In this document: in pieces, positions 35,037 to 43,373 of the stretch
Layout of the letters: each line of letters begins with the position of its first letter
Position numbering within the stretch: the first letter of the stretch is position 1
Assembly (NCBI GenBank): GCA_963205315.1
Contig: CAUJIO010000067.1
Location: forward strand, 1-46,248
Direction: 5' to 3'
Origin: Pseudomonadota bacterium
GTDB lineage: Bacteria > Pseudomonadota > Alphaproteobacteria > Rhizobiales > Aestuariivirgaceae
Length of the DNA: 46,248 bases
Made by a program: the position numbers and the translations under genes
The notes under the pieces: generated by a model
Told to the model about the DNA's origin: nothing
Seen by the model: only the letters and a program-made list of their open reading frames with translations
Databases searched by the model: none

Positions 35037-35777
35037 TCAACCCCGCCCGATGTAGGGCATCTTGGTGGCCATCACGGTGACGAACTGGGCGTTGGCTTCC
35101 AAAGGCAGCGAAGCCATGTAGAGTACCGTGCGGGCGACGTTCTCGACGTCCATCGTCGGTTCCGGCGCGGTGGTGCCGTTGGCTTGCGGCATGCCGGTCT
35201 TCATCTTCTCGGTCATCTCCGTTCCGGCATTGCCGATGTCGATCTGGCAGACGGCAATGTCATACTTGCGGCCATCGAGGGAGCCGGACTTGGTGAGGCC
35301 CGTCACCGCGTGCTTGGTCGAGGTATAGGGTGCGGAATTGGGGCGCGGCGCGTGGGCCGAGATCGACCCATTGTTGATGATCCTGCCGCCCATCGGCGAT
35401 TGCGCCTTCATCATGCGGAAGGCCTCCTGCATGCAGTAGAACACGCCCGAGACATTGACGTTGACGACGTTCTGCCACATCTCGATCGACAGATCTTCAA
35501 GCAGGATGGTGCCGGGTGCGCCGGTGCCGGCATTGTTGAAGACGACGTCGACGCGGCCGAACTTCGCCTTCGCCGCTGCAAACAGCGCCTTGACCGATGC
35601 GGGGTCCGACACATCCGAAGGAACGGCCAGTGCCTTGGGGCCAATCCGCTTGGCTACCGCCTCAAGCGCATCGGCACGGCGGCCCGCGAGGACGACGCCA
35701 TAGCCCTCGCGCCCGAAGGCCAGCGCCACTGCCTTGCCGATGCCGGAACCGGCGCCTGTGACCACTGCAACTTTCAT
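35037..35777 (-). CDS. short-chain dehydrogenase/reductase
   Basis: A 246-residue NAD(P)-dependent SDR. The cofactor motif [16 protein letters not shown] is at residues 7-22, FNNAG near 83, and the catalytic Ser and YTSTK in about 135-155. The substrate is not evident. Start at 35777 follows directly after the aldolase gene (five-base gap), and the cluster suggests a sugar or sugar-acid dehydrogenase. The longer upstream frame lies inside the aldolase gene and is rejected. Confidence 0.88.
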   Translation of the reverse strand: MKVAVVTGAGSGIGKAVALAFGREGYGVVLAGRRADALEAVAKRIGPKALAVPSDVSDPASVKALFAAAKAKFGRVDVVFNNAGTGAPGTILLEDLSIEMWQNVVNVNVSGVFYCMQEAFRMMKAQSPMGGRIINNGSISAHAPRPNSAPYTSTKHAVTGLTKSGSLDGRKYDIAVCQIDIGNAGTEMTEKMKTGMPQANGTTAPEPTMDVENVARTVLYMASLPLEANAQFVTVMATKMPYIGRG

Positions 35778-35782
35778 GTCCG

Positions 35783-36415
35783 TCAATTCCTCTTCAATGC
35801 ATTCCATGCCGCAACAAACGCGGCCGCCGATGTGCCCACATCTTCGGCGTTCTTGCCGGGCTTGTAAATATTCGAGCCGATGCCGAAGCCTGCGCAGCCT
35901 GCATCGGCCCATGCCTGCATGTTGCCGGGCGTCACGCCGCCGACCGCATAGATGCCCGCATGTTTCGGCAGCACGGCCTTCCACGCCTTCACGGTGACCG
36001 GGTTTGCGGCCTCGGCCGGGAAGAGCTTCAGATGCTTTGCCCCCGCGCGGAGTGCGGTGAAGGCCTCGGTCGGTGTGAAGACACCGGGCAGCGGTACGAG
36101 ACCGTGTGCCACGGTGCGGGCGATGACCGCCGGATTGCAATCGGGAGAGACGGAGATGGTGCCGCCGGACGCCTTGAGGTTATCGACGCTTGCCGTGTCG
36201 AGAACGGTCCCGGCGCCGACAATCATGCGGCCTTTGAAGTGATCGGCAAGGGCCGCAATCGACACGAAGGGGTCGGGTGAATTCAACGGCACCTCGACGA
36301 TGCGCACACCCGCTGCGAAGAGCGCGTCGCCGATTCCCAGCACCTCGGACGGCTTCACGCCGCGCAGGATTGCGACGATGCCGCAGGCGTTTGCCGCTTC
36401 TTCGAATGTCATCAT
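35783..36415 (-). CDS. dgoA: 2-dehydro-3-deoxy-6-phosphogalactonate aldolase
   Basis: Class I aldolase that splits KDPGal to pyruvate and glyceraldehyde-3-phosphate in the De Ley-Doudoroff pathway. The Schiff-base Lys sits in [10 protein letters not shown], with the catalytic Glu in [10 protein letters not shown] and the phosphate-binding [10 protein letters not shown]. At 210 residues it is standard. The KDPGal rather than KDPG assignment rests on the adjacent kinase. It overlaps dgoK by four bases (ATGA). Confidence 0.93.
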   Translation of the reverse strand: MMTFEEAANACGIVAILRGVKPSEVLGIGDALFAAGVRIVEVPLNSPDPFVSIAALADHFKGRMIVGAGTVLDTASVDNLKASGGTISVSPDCNPAVIARTVAHGLVPLPGVFTPTEAFTALRAGAKHLKLFPAEAANPVTVKAWKAVLPKHAGIYAVGGVTPGNMQAWADAGCAGFGIGSNIYKPGKNAEDVGTSAAAFVAAWNALKRN

Positions 36416-37305
36416 ATCAACCCTGCCTGTCTGGCGATGATGGTGAGGCCTTTGACGATCGCCTCCGGATCGCCATAACGCACGTTCAATCCCGCAAGGC
36501 CGATTGCCTTCACATAGCGGCCGCCGATGCCGGGCGAAGCCAGCACGACATATTCGGCATCGCGCGGATTGTCGCGGATGGCGTGCGCCACTTCGGTGCC
36601 GATCACCTGGCCCGAGAGATAGGAGGCAATCGACTCCGGTGCCAATTCGCCAAAGAGCCCCAGTGAACGGGCCGAGAAGATGCGGTGCAGGAAGCCGGCA
36701 GGATCGGCGAGCGCACCTCTTACTCCCTGCGCGAAGGCCTGTTCGTCATCGGGTCCATCCTTCATCAGGCGGCCCAATATCGTGTGAGCCTTCAATGCGG
36801 CGAAGACCTCGCCCGTGACATAGGTGGCATAGCGGACAATCCGGTCGCCATCCGTGGTGATCCACTTCGAATGCGTACCGGGGGTCACGAAGTGATTGGC
36901 GCCTTGTCCCAGCGAGCCGAAGACCTGCACCTCTTCGCTCCGCATCACATCCGGCATGCCATCCGGGCTGCGATAGCTGAGGCCGGTCGCAAAGGCGATG
37001 CGGCGGCCGGATGCTGTGGTGTGGTGATGCAAAGCCCGGGCGAGATCGGCGGCGCTGGCCGGGCAGGCCACATAGGGCAGCTCGATCCAGCCCTGGCGCG
37101 AGGTGATCATGCCCGCCGCCATCACCGGCAGGTTCGTGTCCCAGGTGCCGATGTGGGACTCGAGGGCCGCTTCGAAATTGCCATCCGTCACCGACAGGAT
37201 TCCATGCGGCGCCGAGAGCGTGTCCAGCACTTGACCATCGCCCGCCACCTTATAGGCGCGGAACGATGTGGTTCCCCAGTCGAGGGCGATGAAGGCGGGG
37301 GCCAT
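36412..37305 (-). CDS. dgoK: 2-dehydro-3-deoxygalactonokinase
   Basis: ATP-dependent kinase of the ASKHA fold that phosphorylates 2-keto-3-deoxygalactonate. The phosphate loop LDWGTTSFRAYKV begins at residue 8 and the second nucleotide loop includes LGQGANHFVTPGTHSKWI. The C-terminal part with VLASPGIGGRYVKAIGL is family-typical. Length 297 is normal. It lies four bases from the AraD1 gene upstream and overlaps dgoA downstream, giving the substrate for the aldolase. Confidence 0.93.
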   Translation of the reverse strand: MAPAFIALDWGTTSFRAYKVAGDGQVLDTLSAPHGILSVTDGNFEAALESHIGTWDTNLPVMAAGMITSRQGWIELPYVACPASAADLARALHHHTTASGRRIAFATGLSYRSPDGMPDVMRSEEVQVFGSLGQGANHFVTPGTHSKWITTDGDRIVRYATYVTGEVFAALKAHTILGRLMKDGPDDEQAFAQGVRGALADPAGFLHRIFSARSLGLFGELAPESIASYLSGQVIGTEVAHAIRDNPRDAEYVVLASPGIGGRYVKAIGLAGLNVRYGDPEAIVKGLTIIARQAGLI

Positions 37306-37309
37306 CGGG

Positions 37310-38308
37310 TCAGATGATCTTGACGCCGTCAGGCTTGTAGCCGGGCTTCATGTCTTTCAGCGGATTGCGCAAGGGCGCGCCGAAGGCGGCAGCACTGATT
37401 TCGAAGACGTCGCCATCCTCGGGCTTGATGCCGTCGGCGATCGACAGCGTCGCGGTGCCGAAATAGTGGATGTGGAGATCACCCGGACGGCGGAAGCCAT
37501 CGTACTTGAAGTGATGATATTCGAGGTTGGCCAGCGTGTGGCTCATGTTGGCCTCGCCGGTCAGGAAGGGCTTCTCCCAGATCGTCTGACCCTTTCTCAC
37601 GATGCGGCTCATGCCCTCGATCGAGTCCGGGATCTTGCCCATCACCATTTCGGGGCCGATGGAGGAGTGACGCAGCTTGGAATGCGCGAGATACAGATAG
37701 TTCTGCCGCTCGGTGACGTGGTCGGAATATTCATTGCCGAGGGCGAAGCCAAGGCGCACCGGGCGGCCCTTTGCATCGATCATGTATAGGCCTGCAAGCT
37801 CCGGTTCCTCGCCGCCATCGAGCGCGAAGGACGGCTTGGGCAAGGGCTGGCCGGGACCGACCAGCCAGGATCCGTCGCCCTTGTAGAACCATTCCGGCTG
37901 CACGCCGGCCTCGCCCTTGGCTTTCGGCTTGCCGCCTTCAAGGCCCATCTTGAACATCTTGAGACTGTCGGTCAGTTCTTCCGAGGCGCCCGAAAGTTTC
38001 TTGTGCATGCCGTCACGCGCCGAGGCCGAACCCAGATGGGTGAGGCCCGTGCCAGTGATGATGCAATGGGCGGGGTCGGGATGATCGACGGGGGTCAGCA
38101 CGCGCTTTTCCTTCAGCGCTGCAGCGTAATCCTCGGTGGCGGTTCCGGCGAGGCTCGATGCCATGGCGGCCAGCTTCTTGCCTTCTGCCAGCGCGAGACG
38201 CGCGAGATCGAGCGTGGTGGCGGCCTTCTTCAGCACGATGATGCTGGCGCCGACGACCAGGCCGACACGGCGCTTGCCCTTCTGGTCGATAAACTGGACG
38301 AGATTCAT
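37310..38308 (-). CDS. AraD1/GguC family protein (fumarylacetoacetase fold)
   Basis: A 332-residue protein of the FAH-fold group annotated AraD1 or GguC, found in sugar-acid operons of rhizobia and relatives. Recognised by the N-terminus MNLVQFIDQKGKRRVGLV, the block GTGLTHLGSASARDGMHKK, GFALGNEYSDHVTER and YLYLAHSKLRHSSIGPE. Family members are thought to act as 2-keto-3-deoxy sugar-acid dehydratases or hydratases; the exact substrate here is inference. It is the first gene of the downstream tight run and lies just after a GntR-type operator. Confidence 0.85.
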   Translation of the reverse strand: MNLVQFIDQKGKRRVGLVVGASIIVLKKAATTLDLARLALAEGKKLAAMASSLAGTATEDYAAALKEKRVLTPVDHPDPAHCIITGTGLTHLGSASARDGMHKKLSGASEELTDSLKMFKMGLEGGKPKAKGEAGVQPEWFYKGDGSWLVGPGQPLPKPSFALDGGEEPELAGLYMIDAKGRPVRLGFALGNEYSDHVTERQNYLYLAHSKLRHSSIGPEMVMGKIPDSIEGMSRIVRKGQTIWEKPFLTGEANMSHTLANLEYHHFKYDGFRRPGDLHIHYFGTATLSIADGIKPEDGDVFEISAAAFGAPLRNPLKDMKPGYKPDGVKII

Positions 38309-38332
38309 GGCGGTTGCTCCCAGGTGAGAATT

Positions 38333-38349
38333 TATTTGTATGACAAATA
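38333..38349. promoter_or_regulatory. GntR (FadR subfamily) operator candidate
   Basis: A perfect palindrome TATTTGT-ATG-ACAAATA. Its centre, TTGTATGACAA, fits the FadR-type consensus TNGTNNNACNA exactly. It lies 25-41 bases upstream of the AraD1 start in a 51-bp gap within the sugar-acid cluster, where a repressor would control AraD1-dgoK-dgoA-SDR. No regulator gene is in the window. Confidence 0.7.
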
Positions 38350-38359
38350 GCGCGTCCAG

Positions 38360-39262
38360 CTATCCGGCGAAAGCATGTTTTTCAAAGCCTGTCGTGCCCG
38401 GATCGAAGCAGAACAGGCCGCCCTGCAAAGGCAAGCGAATGTCCTCGACATGCAGGCGGGACGTGGTGACGTAGAGTGTATCCAGCTTCGCTCCACCGAA
38501 ACAGACATTGGTGACGCGCTTCGCCGGCATCGGCACCACGCGGTCGATGCGGCCTTTCGGATCGATGCGCAGCACGCAGGAGCCCTCCCAGCGGGCGCTC
38601 CAGATGAAACCCCCGGCATCAACGGTCGCGCCATCCGGATAGCCGTAGTCCTTCGTATCGCTGAGCACGCGGCGGTTGGAGATGGTTCCGGCATCGAGGT
38701 CGAAATCATAGGCCCAGATGACCTGCGCCATCGAGTCGGTGAAATAGAAAGTGCGGTTGTCGGGCGACCAGCAGGGGCCGTTGGAGACGCCGATGTCATG
38801 CGCCATCGCCGTCACGCTGTGATCGGCATCGACGCGGAACAATGTGCCGCTCGAAGCGGTGATCGGCAGGTCATCGCCCAGCGGGCCAACATTGTTCATC
38901 ATTGTGCCGAACCAGAAGCGGCCTCTGGCATCGCAGGCGCCATCATTGCCGCGGTTGCCGGGCTTGTCTGGCTCCAGCGCGCGGATGGGAGTGAGGGCAC
39001 CGGTTTGCGGTTCAAAGACGTTGATGCCTTTGAAGCTGCCGACGATGAGCGAGCCGTCCTTGCGCATGGCCATGGACGTGACCATCTCGTTGAACTGCCA
39101 TTTGCGATAATTTCCGCTGGCCACGTGAAGGCGGTGGATGGCCGAGGGCACAATGGCATCGAGCCACCACAGGGTTTGGGACGCGACATCCCAGAAGCAG
39201 CCTTCGCCCAGTTTGTCGCCTGAGTCGACGAGGCAGGTGACAGGGATTTCGGTGATCTGCAT
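38360..39262 (-). CDS. SMP-30/gluconolactonase family sugar lactonase
   Basis: Six-bladed propeller lactonase of 300 residues. Metal ligands are visible: Glu in LGEGCFWDVASQTLWWLD near residue 19, Asn in SNGPCWSPDN, and Asp in FYFTDSMAQVIWAYDF near 175-205. It opens a sugar lactone to the acid that the dgo enzymes would then degrade. It starts three bases after the proline-racemase-family gene ends. The particular lactone (galactono-, arabino- or similar) is not decided by sequence. Confidence 0.93.
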   Translation of the reverse strand: MQITEIPVTCLVDSGDKLGEGCFWDVASQTLWWLDAIVPSAIHRLHVASGNYRKWQFNEMVTSMAMRKDGSLIVGSFKGINVFEPQTGALTPIRALEPDKPGNRGNDGACDARGRFWFGTMMNNVGPLGDDLPITASSGTLFRVDADHSVTAMAHDIGVSNGPCWSPDNRTFYFTDSMAQVIWAYDFDLDAGTISNRRVLSDTKDYGYPDGATVDAGGFIWSARWEGSCVLRIDPKGRIDRVVPMPAKRVTNVCFGGAKLDTLYVTTSRLHVEDIRLPLQGGLFCFDPGTTGFEKHAFAG

Positions 39263-39265
39263 CGG

Positions 39266-40297
39266 TCAGGAATCCAGTGGCCAGGTGTCGGCGATCTTGT
39301 AGCCATCGGGCCAGGGATCAGACGGATCAAGCATCAATGTCGATTGCCCGGTAATCCAGGCGCGGCCGGTGATGGTGGGGATGATGGCGGCGTGGTTGCC
39401 GACGGTCGTGAGCCCGGCGATCTCGCCGATGAAGCGGCTCTCGATGATCGAACGGCCGATGTATTTCTCACCTTGCTTCATCAGGCCCCTGGCATGCAGC
39501 ACGGCCATCAGCGCCGAGCAGCCGGTGCCGGTCGGCGAACGGTCGATCTTGCCCGGCTTGACGACGCAGGCATTGCGGCTGGAGAGGCAGCCGTCGACCG
39601 TTTCGAGTTCGCCGGTGAGGAAGGCAAAGGAGAAGTGCCGCCAGTCCGGCAGATCGGGATGGGTGAAGCCCAGCTGCTCATTGCCGGCCTTGACGATCTT
39701 GCGGCCAATGACAGCGAGATCGCGCGCCTCATCGGGCCGGATGTCAAAGCCCAGGGATTTGGCATTGGCCATGACGAAGCTGTCACCGCCGTAGGCCGTA
39801 TCAACGTTGATGGTGCCGAGGCCCTCGACCTCGAGCGGCACGCCAAGCCGGTCGGCAAAGGCCGGCACGTTCTTGAGGGTGATCGACTGCGCCTTGCCAT
39901 CACGGCACTGGGCTACGACTTCGACCAGTCCGGCGGGGGCTTCCAGCACCAGCCGGGTTTCGGGCTCGGTCATCGGCAGAATGCCGCTGTCGAGCAGGAC
40001 GGTGGACACGCAGATACAGTTGGAGCCCGACATGGGCGGCGTGTCTTCCGGCTCCATGATGATGAAGCCCATGTTGGCGCGCGGGTCTTTTGGCGGCACC
40101 AGCAGGTTGACATGACGGAAGACCCCGCCGCGCGGTTCGTTGAGGACAAGGGCACGGAGCTTGCCGTCTTCGGCGATGAATCGCGACTGGTCCCAGACAG
40201 TCGCCCCCGGTGGTGGCGCTACTCCGCCGACAATGACGTCGCCCACTTCGCCTTCGGCATGGCAGGCGATGATCTGAATGGTCTTGCTCGTCCGCAT
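39266..40297 (-). CDS. proline racemase family protein with Ser/Thr at the active-site Cys positions
   Basis: A 343-residue enzyme of the proline racemase / hydroxyproline epimerase / 3-hydroxyproline dehydratase superfamily. The first catalytic site, usually MCGH, reads [13 protein letters not shown] (Cys to Ser). The second, usually SPCGTG, reads [11 protein letters not shown] (Cys to Thr). Loss of both Cys argues against two-base racemisation and towards a dehydratase or another lyase, such as trans-3-hydroxyproline dehydratase; this is inference. Start at 40297 ([17 protein letters not shown]) has GGAG eight bases upstream. It heads the cluster with SMP-30. Confidence 0.85.
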   Translation of the reverse strand: MRTSKTIQIIACHAEGEVGDVIVGGVAPPPGATVWDQSRFIAEDGKLRALVLNEPRGGVFRHVNLLVPPKDPRANMGFIIMEPEDTPPMSGSNCICVSTVLLDSGILPMTEPETRLVLEAPAGLVEVVAQCRDGKAQSITLKNVPAFADRLGVPLEVEGLGTINVDTAYGGDSFVMANAKSLGFDIRPDEARDLAVIGRKIVKAGNEQLGFTHPDLPDWRHFSFAFLTGELETVDGCLSSRNACVVKPGKIDRSPTGTGCSALMAVLHARGLMKQGEKYIGRSIIESRFIGEIAGLTTVGNHAAIIPTITGRAWITGQSTLMLDPSDPWPDGYKIADTWPLDS

Positions 40298-40371
40298 CAA
40301 ATTCACTCCGATTCGAGCCACCTTACCAAAGTTTCATTGGCAGGCGACTTGAACTTGCCGCAATCACGCCC

Positions 40372-40409
40372 ATCTCGCCAAAAGCGGCACCGGGCCCCTC
40401 TGGCGAGAT
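40372..40409 (+). promoter_or_regulatory. leader hairpin upstream of the terC-like gene
   Basis: A perfect 9-bp inverted repeat (ATCTCGCCA / TGGCGAGAT) encloses a 20-base loop containing a second C/G-rich pairing. It ends 27-54 bases before the possible starts of the TerC-like gene. No manganese-riboswitch (yybP-ykoY) core is seen, so its role is unknown. Confidence 0.4.
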
Positions 40410-40436
40410 CAGTTCTCGCGATGTCGGAGCCGCTTG

Positions 40437-41474
40437 ATGGCAACATTCAAGAAGGGTCCGGCAATGGAATTGGTCCAGGCGGCGCTATATTCGAATTTTC
40501 TAGGCACTCCCTCGTATTTCTGGCTGATCTTCGTGTCGATCGTGATCGGCCTCCTGGTTCTCGATCTCGGCTTCCTGCACAAGGGCAATAAGGAGATCGA
40601 GGCCAAGGAGAGCTTCATTCTCTATGCCGGTTACATGGCCATCGCCTTTGCCTTCGGCGGCTGGGTGTGGTGGGCCAAAGGCGCACAGCCGGGCCTCGAG
40701 TTCTTCACCGGCTATCTGATCGAGCAATCGCTGGCGATGGACAACATCTTCATCATCGCCACGGTCTTCGCCTTTCTCGGCATTCCGCGCAATTACCAGC
40801 ACCGGGTGCTGTTCTGGGGCATCCTCGGCGTCATCGTGTTCCGTGCCATCCTCATCGGGCTCGGCGCGGCGTTGGTGATGTCGTTCTCGTGGATCCTCTT
40901 CGTCTTCGGCGCATTCCTGGTGTTTACCGGGCTCAAGATGTTCAAGACCTCGCATGACAAACCGAGCCTCGAGGACAACTGGATGCTGCGGCTCATCAAG
41001 CGGCATTTCCGCGTCACCGACCGGCTGCACGGCGAGAAATTCACCGTGAAGCAGGTCGATCCCAAGACCGGCAAGCTGGCGACCTTCATCACGCCACTGT
41101 TTGTCGCCCTCATCATCGTCGAATTCGTCGACCTGATCTTCGCGGTTGACTCCGTGCCGGCGATTTTCGCGGTGACGCAGGATCCCTTCATCGTCTATAC
41201 GTCCAATATCTTTGCCATCCTCGGATTGCGGGCGCTCTACTTCGCGCTGGCGGCCGCGATGCACCGGTTCAAGTACCTGCAATATTCTCTGGCGGTCATC
41301 CTCGTGCTGGTGGGCATCAAGATCTTCCTCGTGCCGATGGGCATCAAGATCGATACCGCGTTGTCGCTGGCGGTGACCATCTCCGTGCTCGCCGGAGGCA
41401 TTCTCTACTCGCTCTGGAAGACCCGCAACGACATGCCCGAACCTCTACCAGTGGCGAAGCGCCAGGAGAGCTGA
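40437..41474 (+). CDS. TerC family integral membrane protein
   Basis: A polytopic protein with about eight transmembrane helices. TerC signatures are both present: FFTGYLIEQSLAMDNIFII (residues about 75-105) and EFVDLIFAVDSVPAIFAVT (about 225-245). Family members take part in tellurite resistance or, in several bacteria, in manganese export and in loading exported metalloproteins. Two starts are possible: ATG at 40437 and ATG at 40464; the latter has AAGAAGG eight bases upstream and would give 336 residues. It is divergent from the proline-racemase-family gene. Confidence 0.9.
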   Translation: MATFKKGPAMELVQAALYSNFLGTPSYFWLIFVSIVIGLLVLDLGFLHKGNKEIEAKESFILYAGYMAIAFAFGGWVWWAKGAQPGLEFFTGYLIEQSLAMDNIFIIATVFAFLGIPRNYQHRVLFWGILGVIVFRAILIGLGAALVMSFSWILFVFGAFLVFTGLKMFKTSHDKPSLEDNWMLRLIKRHFRVTDRLHGEKFTVKQVDPKTGKLATFITPLFVALIIVEFVDLIFAVDSVPAIFAVTQDPFIVYTSNIFAILGLRALYFALAAAMHRFKYLQYSLAVILVLVGIKIFLVPMGIKIDTALSLAVTISVLAGGILYSLWKTRNDMPEPLPVAKRQES

Positions 41475-41479
41475 GTCAC

Positions 41480-41515
41480 TTGCCTCCCTGATAAAATCAG
41501 TTATCAGGGAGGCAA
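41480..41515. terminator. 14-bp perfect hairpin between terC-like and UPF0114 genes
   Basis: Arms 41480-41493 and 41502-41515 (TTGCCTCCCTGATA / TATCAGGGAGGCAA) with an 8-base loop. There is no T-run on the plus side, so termination may be inefficient. It lies between two genes on the same strand. Confidence 0.5.
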
Positions 41516-41534
41516 TCCGTCATCAGGTCAGGCC

Positions 41535-42053
41535 ATGAAAAAGCTCGAACATTTCGTTGAATCCATCATCCTCGCCTCCCGCTGGCTGCTGGTGGTGTTC
41601 TATCTCGGCCTTACGGCCGCCCTGGCGCTCTATTGCATCGCCTTCAGCAAGAAGCTTTACGACTTTGCAGCCAAGGTCTTCGTGCTGGAGGAGACGGATA
41701 CGATTCTCAAGATGCTCGGGCTGATCGATGCCGCCCTGGTAGCCAGCCTCATCGTCATGGTGATCATTTCGGGTTACGAAAATTTCGTCAGCCGCTTCGA
41801 CAATGCCGGTGGCGAGATCAACTGGCTCGGCAAGATCGACGCGGGCTCGCTGAAGATCAAGGTGGCCTCGACGATCGTGGCGATCTCATCGATCCATCTG
41901 CTGCAGATCTTCCTCAATTCCTCGCAGTACACCGACAACAAGCTGATGTGGCTGACGATCATGCACATGGCCTTCGTCGTCTCGGCACTGTTCCTGGCCT
42001 ATATCGACCGGGTGATGGCCCAGACGAAGAAGGACAAGGGGGACGATCACTGA
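41535..42053 (+). CDS. UPF0114 / YqhA-like membrane protein (TIGR00645 family)
   Basis: A 172-residue membrane protein with three or four hydrophobic helices. The family block LIVMVIISGYENFVSRFDNA and the following GKIDAGSLKIKVASTIVAIS are diagnostic. Function is unknown. It lies 60 bp after the TerC-like gene and ends seven bases before the convergent NhaD gene. Likely inner-membrane location is predicted from hydrophobicity. Confidence 0.9.
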   Translation: MKKLEHFVESIILASRWLLVVFYLGLTAALALYCIAFSKKLYDFAAKVFVLEETDTILKMLGLIDAALVASLIVMVIISGYENFVSRFDNAGGEINWLGKIDAGSLKIKVASTIVAISSIHLLQIFLNSSQYTDNKLMWLTIMHMAFVVSALFLAYIDRVMAQTKKDKGDDH

Positions 42054-42060
42054 CACCATG

Positions 42061-43359
42061 TCAGAACAGGCGGGCGTTGATCCACATGTGGAACAGGATC
42101 GACGCCACATATCCGAGGCCCACCGCCCATGACCACCTGAGATGGCTCATGAACGTATAAATTCCCCTGGCCTGGCCCATGAGCGCGACGCCGGCCGCCG
42201 AACCGATCGACAGCAACGAGCCGCCGACGCCGCAGGTCAGGGTGATCAGTAGCCACTGGCCGTCGCTCATCTGCGGGTCCATGGTGAGGACCGCAAACAT
42301 CAGCGGGATGTTGTCGACGATGGCGGATAGCGCGCCGATGACGATATTGGCGGCCGTGGGTCCAAGTCCGACATAGAGGAATTCGGACGACAGCGTGAGA
42401 TAGCCAAGGACACCCAGTCCGCCCACAGCGAAGATGATGCCGAAGAAGAACAGCAATGTATCCCATTCGACGCGTTGCACCTGGGAAAAGCTGTCGAGGA
42501 TCATGTCGTGGTCGTTGCGCTTGTGGCCCCTGCGTTGCAGGAAGAACGCCCACATCTGTAAATATCCCAGACCGAGCATCATGCCGAGAGCGGGCGGCAG
42601 ATGCAGAAAGTTCTTGAAGCAGACGGCGGTAACGATGGTGGCGGCGAAGAGTACAACGACACCGCGGGCACCCGGCTTCAGATGAACGCGGTCGGTTCGC
42701 GGATCGGGCTTCGCCGACGGCACGCCGAACTGCATGATGAGGGCCGGGACCAGCCAGTTGACCAGTGACGGCAGGAACAGAACGAAGAACTCGAAGAATC
42801 CGAGCTTGCCCTTCTGCCAGACCATCAATGTCGTGATATCGCCGAAGGGTGAGAACGCCCCACCTGCATTGGCGGCGACCACGATGTTGACGCAGCCCAG
42901 AGCCACGAACCGTGCTGACTGCGAGCCAACAGCCATGACCACGGCGCCCATGATCAAGGCCGTGGTGAGATTGTCGAGGATCGCCGAAAGGGGAAAGGCC
43001 AAAGCTCCCGTGATCCAGAAGAGCTGGCGGTAGCCGAGGCCCAAGTTCACCAGTCTGGCGCGCAGCACGTCAAAGACGCGGCGCTCCTCCAGCGTGTTCA
43101 CATAGGTAATGGCGACCAGCAGGAAGAGGAACAGCTCGCCATATTCCTCGATGATGTGGACGGCCTGCTCATGGGCGGCATCCGGCTGCCCCGCCTGCAT
43201 GTAGACGATGCCGATCATCGCCCAGATCAATCCGCCGGCCAGCATGACAGGCTTCGACTTTCGCATGTGCGTCGTCTCTTCGAAGATCACCATCACGTAG
43301 GCGGCGATGAAGATGATGAGCGACAGATAGCCGGACCAATGGGCGGTGAGGTTCAACAT
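42061..43359 (-). CDS. nhaD: Na+/H+ antiporter NhaD
   Basis: A 432-residue ion-transporter-family membrane protein with about 12 helices. The conserved AILDNLTTALIMGAVVMAVG and FSPFGDITTLMVWQKGKLG segments carry the polar residues expected for Na/H exchange, and AIVDNIPLMFAVLTM is the matching second-half motif. It is the last gene of a minus-strand run starting with the glutamine-synthetase-family gene. The likely role is sodium and pH homeostasis. Confidence 0.94.
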   Translation of the reverse strand: MLNLTAHWSGYLSLIIFIAAYVMVIFEETTHMRKSKPVMLAGGLIWAMIGIVYMQAGQPDAAHEQAVHIIEEYGELFLFLLVAITYVNTLEERRVFDVLRARLVNLGLGYRQLFWITGALAFPLSAILDNLTTALIMGAVVMAVGSQSARFVALGCVNIVVAANAGGAFSPFGDITTLMVWQKGKLGFFEFFVLFLPSLVNWLVPALIMQFGVPSAKPDPRTDRVHLKPGARGVVVLFAATIVTAVCFKNFLHLPPALGMMLGLGYLQMWAFFLQRRGHKRNDHDMILDSFSQVQRVEWDTLLFFFGIIFAVGGLGVLGYLTLSSEFLYVGLGPTAANIVIGALSAIVDNIPLMFAVLTMDPQMSDGQWLLITLTCGVGGSLLSIGSAAGVALMGQARGIYTFMSHLRWSWAVGLGYVASILFHMWINARLF

Positions 43360-43373
43360 GACGGAAGGTTTCC

